Source of the DNA: Ostreiculturibacter nitratireducens
GTDB taxonomy: Bacteria > Pseudomonadota > Alphaproteobacteria > Rhodobacterales > Rhodobacteraceae
Reading direction: 5' to 3'
Length of the DNA: 64,000 bases
NCBI RefSeq assembly: GCF_032670585.1
Contig: NZ_JAVQHL010000001.1
Coordinates: forward strand, 930,001-994,000
Shown here: one piece after another, positions 60,742 through 64,000 of the stretch
How the letters are laid out: each line of letters opens with the position of its first letter
Numbering within the stretch: position 1 is the stretch's first letter
Notes under the pieces: generated by a model
Database searches by the model: none
Told to the model about the DNA's origin: nothing
What the model saw: only the letters and a program-made list of their open reading frames with translations
Program-made: the position numbers and the translations under genes

Positions 60742-63700
60742 CACAATCCCTCCAGCAAAGCGGCAAGCTCCGGATCCATGTCCTCGGCGCCGCCATCGTC
60801 CGAAGGGGCAGGCCCGCCCGAGAACCCCGCAAGGAGTTCATCAAGCGACGCTTCCGCATCAGGCGCGGCTTCGGCTGGTGCTGCGATCTCCATCTCGATG
60901 CTGAGACCGCCTCCGCCCCCGTCTCCCGTGGGCTTCGGGGCGGCGGCGCCCCAGGGTCCGGCGATTTCGCTGCCGCCGAGTGAACGGAAGGAACCCAGCC
61001 TCACTTCGTTGCGGCCCTTCGGCGAAAGCACAGGCATGTATCCACGGGCCAGCGCCTGCTGCGCCGCGTCCTGGGTCATGTTCCGATCGGTGCATGGCAA
61101 GGCAACCTGATCCCCGTAGCGGTCGGACACGTAATGGAACGGCATGTCGCCCAGTGTCATCAGGCTGCCGAGCGACATCGACTTTCCGTCCTTCTTGAAG
61201 GTGGCGGCAAGCAGGATTGCCACTAGGACTACAGGATTTGCCCATAGCATTCCGGACAACCCTGTCCGGACGTTGAACTCCTCGAAGGGGAAGGCTGAGA
61301 TCGGCTCCGACTTCGCACCATAGGGCAACCTCAACAGGAACCGGGGCGAAGCGAGACCGACATATGCCGCTTCCGGTAGCGCGCGCAACCTGTCCCAGGC
61401 CTGCGCGACAAGCGGGTGACGTTCCTCCATGGGGACATCCAGGAAGGCCGGGGACATGGCGCCGAAGAACGGCGCGTCCACGAAAGATGCCACCTTCGCG
61501 ATCCGGCCGAGGATTTCGGCGTGAGGCGGCGTTTCCTCGAATCCGTACAGACCAAATAGCGCGGAGAACCCTCCATCGCCGGTTTCGGGGTCGAGCGCGG
61601 AATTCAGCAGGCCGAAAAAGCCGCTCTGCGCGAGGTCGCTTCCCGCGGCAAGATCGACCGCCAGTTCCTCCGCCGAGACATCGAAGAGCACGATCTCAAG
61701 CTTCTCATCCGTCTCGATGCGCCTTGCCAGAAGGTCGAGCGAGCGCCACTGCGCCTCGACCGCCTGGAACTCGGGGTGGTGCAGGACAAGGCACATTGCG
61801 GACTCGAGCGCCGCATCGACCGCGGCCAGCATTGGAGCCACGCCACTGTCTGGTGCCTTAACGATATGGGGCCCGACGATCCTGGCAATCAGATCGTCGA
61901 CCGGGGAGGAACGTGACAGGGCTGCCTTCGTGTCGCCGATGAGGGCTTGGAAATCGCTGAGCCGACGGTCCGCCGGAACCGAAGTGGCTGCCGAACGTCG
62001 GGGCACGGCGACCGGGGTTGAGTATTGCCGACTCCATTCGAGAAGACGCTCGGTGGCTTTCTCCGCCATCGAGCCAGTCTTCAATTGCTGGCGCAAGCCT
62101 GCGAGCGCGGCGAATATCTCCACGTTCTCGAAAAGCTCATCGGGATGCAGATCGTCCAATTCCCCCAGTGGAACCGCGACGCTGATGCCATCCGCCGCGA
62201 GCGGCAGCATGAGAGTTGTTCCAAAGCCCTCGATGACCTCGTCGATTTCGTCCACGTCGAGCTTGATCGCCCGCCGGTTTGCCAACGCTGCTCCGGTTTC
62301 GATCACGCCCCGCGCGCTTCGGCCGCTGAAGTCGCCGAAAATCGCCATCCGGAACTTCTTGCGGTCGAGTGCCTCCGCCGATGGCCGTGGGGCTGCCAGG
62401 ACCCCAAATCCGGACTGCGGCCGCTCCTGAGGAGAGGCGGCTGCCACCTTCGCCGGGCCGCCGGCATCCGCATCCATCCCGGCAAGCAGCGCGTCAAGGT
62501 CGTCTTCCGGCTCCGGATCCGGCGCGGCCGCAACCTCCGTCTCCGCCGGGCCGCCGGCATCCTCGTCCATCCCGGCAAGCAACGCGTCCAGGTCGTCTTC
62601 CGGCTCCGGCGCGGCCGCAACCTCCGTCTCCGCCGGGCCGCCGGCATCGGCATCCATCCCGGCAAGCAACGCGTCCAGGTCGTCTTCCGGCTCCGGCGCG
62701 GCCGCAACTTCCGTCTCCGCCGGGCCGCCGGCATCCGCATCCATCCCGGCAAGCAGCGCGTCAAGGTCGTCTTCCGGCTCCGGATCCGGCGCGGACGCAA
62801 CCTCCGTCTCCGCCGGGCCGCCGGCATCGGCATCCATCCCGGCAAGCAACGCGTCCAGGTCGTCTTCCGGCTCCGGATCCGGCGCGGACGCAACCTCCGT
62901 CTCCGCCGGGCCGCCGGCATCCTCGTCCATCCCGGCAAGCAACGCGTCCAGGTCGTCTTCCGGCTCCGGCGCGGCCGCAACTTCCGTCTCCGCCGGGCCG
63001 TCGGCATCGGCATCCATCCCGGCAGGCAACGCGTCCAGGTCGTTGTCTTCATCGGACGCATCGGCGAGACGATCTTGGAGGGGAGCGGTCTCTCTCACGG
63101 AACCGATGTCCGTGGCTGACAAGTTCAGATCATCAGCGACATCGACTTCGCTCGCCTCGATCCCGGACAGCACGTCATCAATCGAACTTCCCACGGTCTC
63201 CGCCGCGGGGGGGTCAGCGATCCCGGCGAGAATGTCATCCAGGTCATCCTCCGGGTTGCCCTGCGCCTCATCGACCGGCCCAAGCCCTTTCAGTATGTCG
63301 TCAACTCCGTCACTCTCTCCCGCATCGGGCTGCGGAGCTGACTGAAGTCTGCTCAGGACATCGTCTTGGGTTTCTTCTGCAGTCGGAATTTCGGTTGCCT
63401 CGATACCCGAGAGCACGTCCTCGATCGACCGCCCTACGGGCTTTTCATCCGGTGCGGGAGCGACAGCTGATAGGATGTCGTCCGTCTTGTCCTCCGCAAC
63501 ATCCCCTGACGTGCGCGGTACGCCCGCGAGAATGTCGGCGGCGGCGGCGGGCACATCCCCCGTTTCCGCCGTGGCCTGCCGCGCCAAACCGGAAAGGATG
63601 CCGTCGGATTCGTCATCCGGTTCTTTTTCGGGCACTGGGGCCGCTCGCAGAGCTGCCAAGGCGTCATCCGCGCTGCTGTCCTCCTCGACGCTTTCGGGTT

Positions 63701-64000
63701 GATTCAAGGTAGACAATACATCTTCGACAGCCGGCTCCGAGGGCACTTCCGGTGAGCCCTTCGCCGTCAGGTCACTCAGCGTGCGATCCCGGCCGCCGTC
63801 GTCGCCTTCAACGTCCGCGGGCGCCTGCGACGCTAGGTCGGACAGGACGCCCGCCACGTCCGGGGCCGCTTCCCCGGTCCCCGCAAGGGCCTTCAGCAAC
63901 CCACGGTCGGCGAGGATTCTTTCGATCAACGCTTCGGCTCCGGACTTGCCGTCCATGTAGGTCATGAGGTTGCTGAGCTGGGTGCGAGCCTCGAGCAACG
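60741..64000 (-). CDS. TssB-containing type VI sheath fusion protein (N-terminus beyond window edge)
   Basis: 1085 residues are visible and the frame stays open to the edge. The first 44 (LEARTQLSNLMTYMDGKSGAE...) match the C-terminal helices of TssB/VipA (compare KLLEARTQLANLLTYMDGKTGAE in HsiB1), so the TTG at 63998 is an internal Leu codon. Residues 45-316 are acidic with scattered DDILSGL-like motifs; 318-518 are seven repeats of 29 or 31 residues; 545-690 resemble a second TssB (RKKFRMAIFGDFSGR); about 730-1000 resemble TssC/ImpC (HHPEFQAVEAQWRSLDLLAR, LFDVSAEEL). The tail again has LDELLAGF and ends ALLEGL. A role in sheath or baseplate assembly is inferred. TssC itself is probably to the right. 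Confidence 0.85.
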   Translation of the reverse strand, partial: LLEARTQLSNLMTYMDGKSGAEALIERILADRGLLKALAGTGEAAPDVAGVLSDLASQAPADVEGDDGGRDRTLSDLTAKGSPEVPSEPAVEDVLSTLNQPESVEEDSSADDALAALRAAPVPEKEPDDESDGILSGLARQATAETGDVPAAAADILAGVPRTSGDVAEDKTDDILSAVAPAPDEKPVGRSIEDVLSGIEATEIPTAEETQDDVLSRLQSAPQPDAGESDGVDDILKGLGPVDEAQGNPEDDLDDILAGIADPPAAETVGSSIDDVLSGIEASEVDVADDLNLSATDIGSVRETAPLQDRLADASDEDNDLDALPAGMDADADGPAETEVAAAPEPEDDLDALLAGMDEDAGGPAETEVASAPDPEPEDDLDALLAGMDADAGGPAETEVASAPDPEPEDDLDALLAGMDADAGGPAETEVAAAPEPEDDLDALLAGMDADAGGPAETEVAAAPEPEDDLDALLAGMDEDAGGPAETEVAAAPDPEPEDDLDALLAGMDADAGGPAKVAAASPQERPQSGFGVLAAPRPSAEALDRKKFRMAIFGDFSGRSARGVIETGAALANRRAIKLDVDEIDEVIEGFGTTLMLPLAADGISVAVPLGELDDLHPDELFENVEIFAALAGLRQQLKTGSMAEKATERLLEWSRQYSTPVAVPRRSAATSVPADRRLSDFQALIGDTKAALSRSSPVDDLIARIVGPHIVKAPDSGVAPMLAAVDAALESAMCLVLHHPEFQAVEAQWRSLDLLARRIETDEKLEIVLFDVSAEELAVDLAAGSDLAQSGFFGLLNSALDPETGDGGFSALFGLYGFEETPPHAEILGRIAKVASFVDAPFFGAMSPAFLDVPMEERHPLVAQAWDRLRALPEAAYVGLASPRFLLRLPYGAKSEPISAFPFEEFNVRTGLSGMLWANPVVLVAILLAATFKKDGKSMSLGSLMTLGDMPFHYVSDRYGDQVALPCTDRNMTQDAAQQALARGYMPVLSPKGRNEVRLGSFRSLGGSEIAGPWGAAAPKPTGDGGGGGLSIEMEIAAPAEAAPDAEASLDELLAGFSGGPAPSDDGGAEDMDPELAALLEGL
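62446..63047 (-). repeat. Seven in-frame tandem repeats (87 or 93 bp) within the sheath fusion gene
   Basis: Each unit encodes EDDLDALLAGMDxDAGGPAE followed by TEVAxAPEP or TEVAxAPDPEP. Unit lengths in reading order are 29, 31, 31, 29, 29, 31 and a last diverged unit ending KVAAAS. DNA identity between inner units is nearly complete, pointing to recent unequal crossing-over or slippage; the two-residue length difference is an extra DP pair. Confidence 0.95.

Noticed and set aside
62446..63047. Regular repeats that could be read as a CRISPR-like array
   Set aside because: Units are 87/93 bp, contiguous, in frame and encode one protein motif; there are no unique spacers and no cas genes.

Overview
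The window is high-GC, densely coded DNA. Family content (DctPQM TRAP transporter, several D-threonine-aldolase-like enzymes, a MttB homologue, a GcvT-fused FAD dehydrogenase, and a type VI secretion locus with PpkA/PppA/FHA but no visible TssJ) suggests an alphaproteobacterium, most likely Rhodobacterales. This is inference from gene content; no rRNA or other taxonomic marker is present.

Region 1 (1-42280) is a catabolic and uptake region. It holds four solute-uptake systems: a partial oligopeptide-type ABC system (1-2889), a complete sugar-type ABC system (8095-12247), a TRAP system (16664-19625) and a complete second peptide-type ABC system (24668-29983). Between them lie enzymes for small amino acids, amides, alcohols and methylated amines: a cyclic amidohydrolase, three D-threonine-aldolase/D-serine-dehydratase (DSD1) paralogues, an ornithine-cyclodeaminase/iminosuccinate-reductase-like protein, an M81 (MlrC) metallopeptidase, two closely related aldehyde dehydrogenases, a GMC oxidoreductase, three NAD-dependent short-chain or epimerase-type oxidoreductases, RidA, an Asp/Glu racemase-family protein, a dimethylglycine-dehydrogenase-like flavoprotein and a trimethylamine methyltransferase-family (MttB-like) protein. 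Regulators are three LysR proteins and one IclR protein. A short motif (CTTGCATTGGC / AAGTTTGCAT) recurs 60-150 bp upstream of at least six of these units, suggesting one regulon.

Region 2 (about 42276-44299) is a scar with no intact gene: fragments of an IS5/IS427-group transposase, an IS6-family transposase and a second IS5-type transposase, plus the 3' half of a tRNA(His)-like gene. It looks like the edge of an integrated or rearranged segment.

Region 3 (44300-64000) is part of a type VI secretion locus. Leftward from the right edge run a TssB-containing sheath fusion protein (partial), a small unknown protein, VgrG, a DUF6931-like protein, PAAR, an FHA protein (TagH), TssK, TssL with an OmpA domain, TssM, TagF and the phosphatase PppA. 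The kinase PpkA and an OmpA-family protein converge on them from the left, and an M15 peptidase resembling TagX flanks the set. TssA, C, D, E, F, G and H are not in the window and may lie to the right. PpkA, PppA, FHA and a matching Thr motif in TssL suggest a threonine-phosphorylation switch. The most unusual object is the sheath fusion: the C-terminal part of TssB, a long acidic region with degenerate short motifs and seven near-identical 29/31-residue repeats, then a second TssB/TssC-like module.
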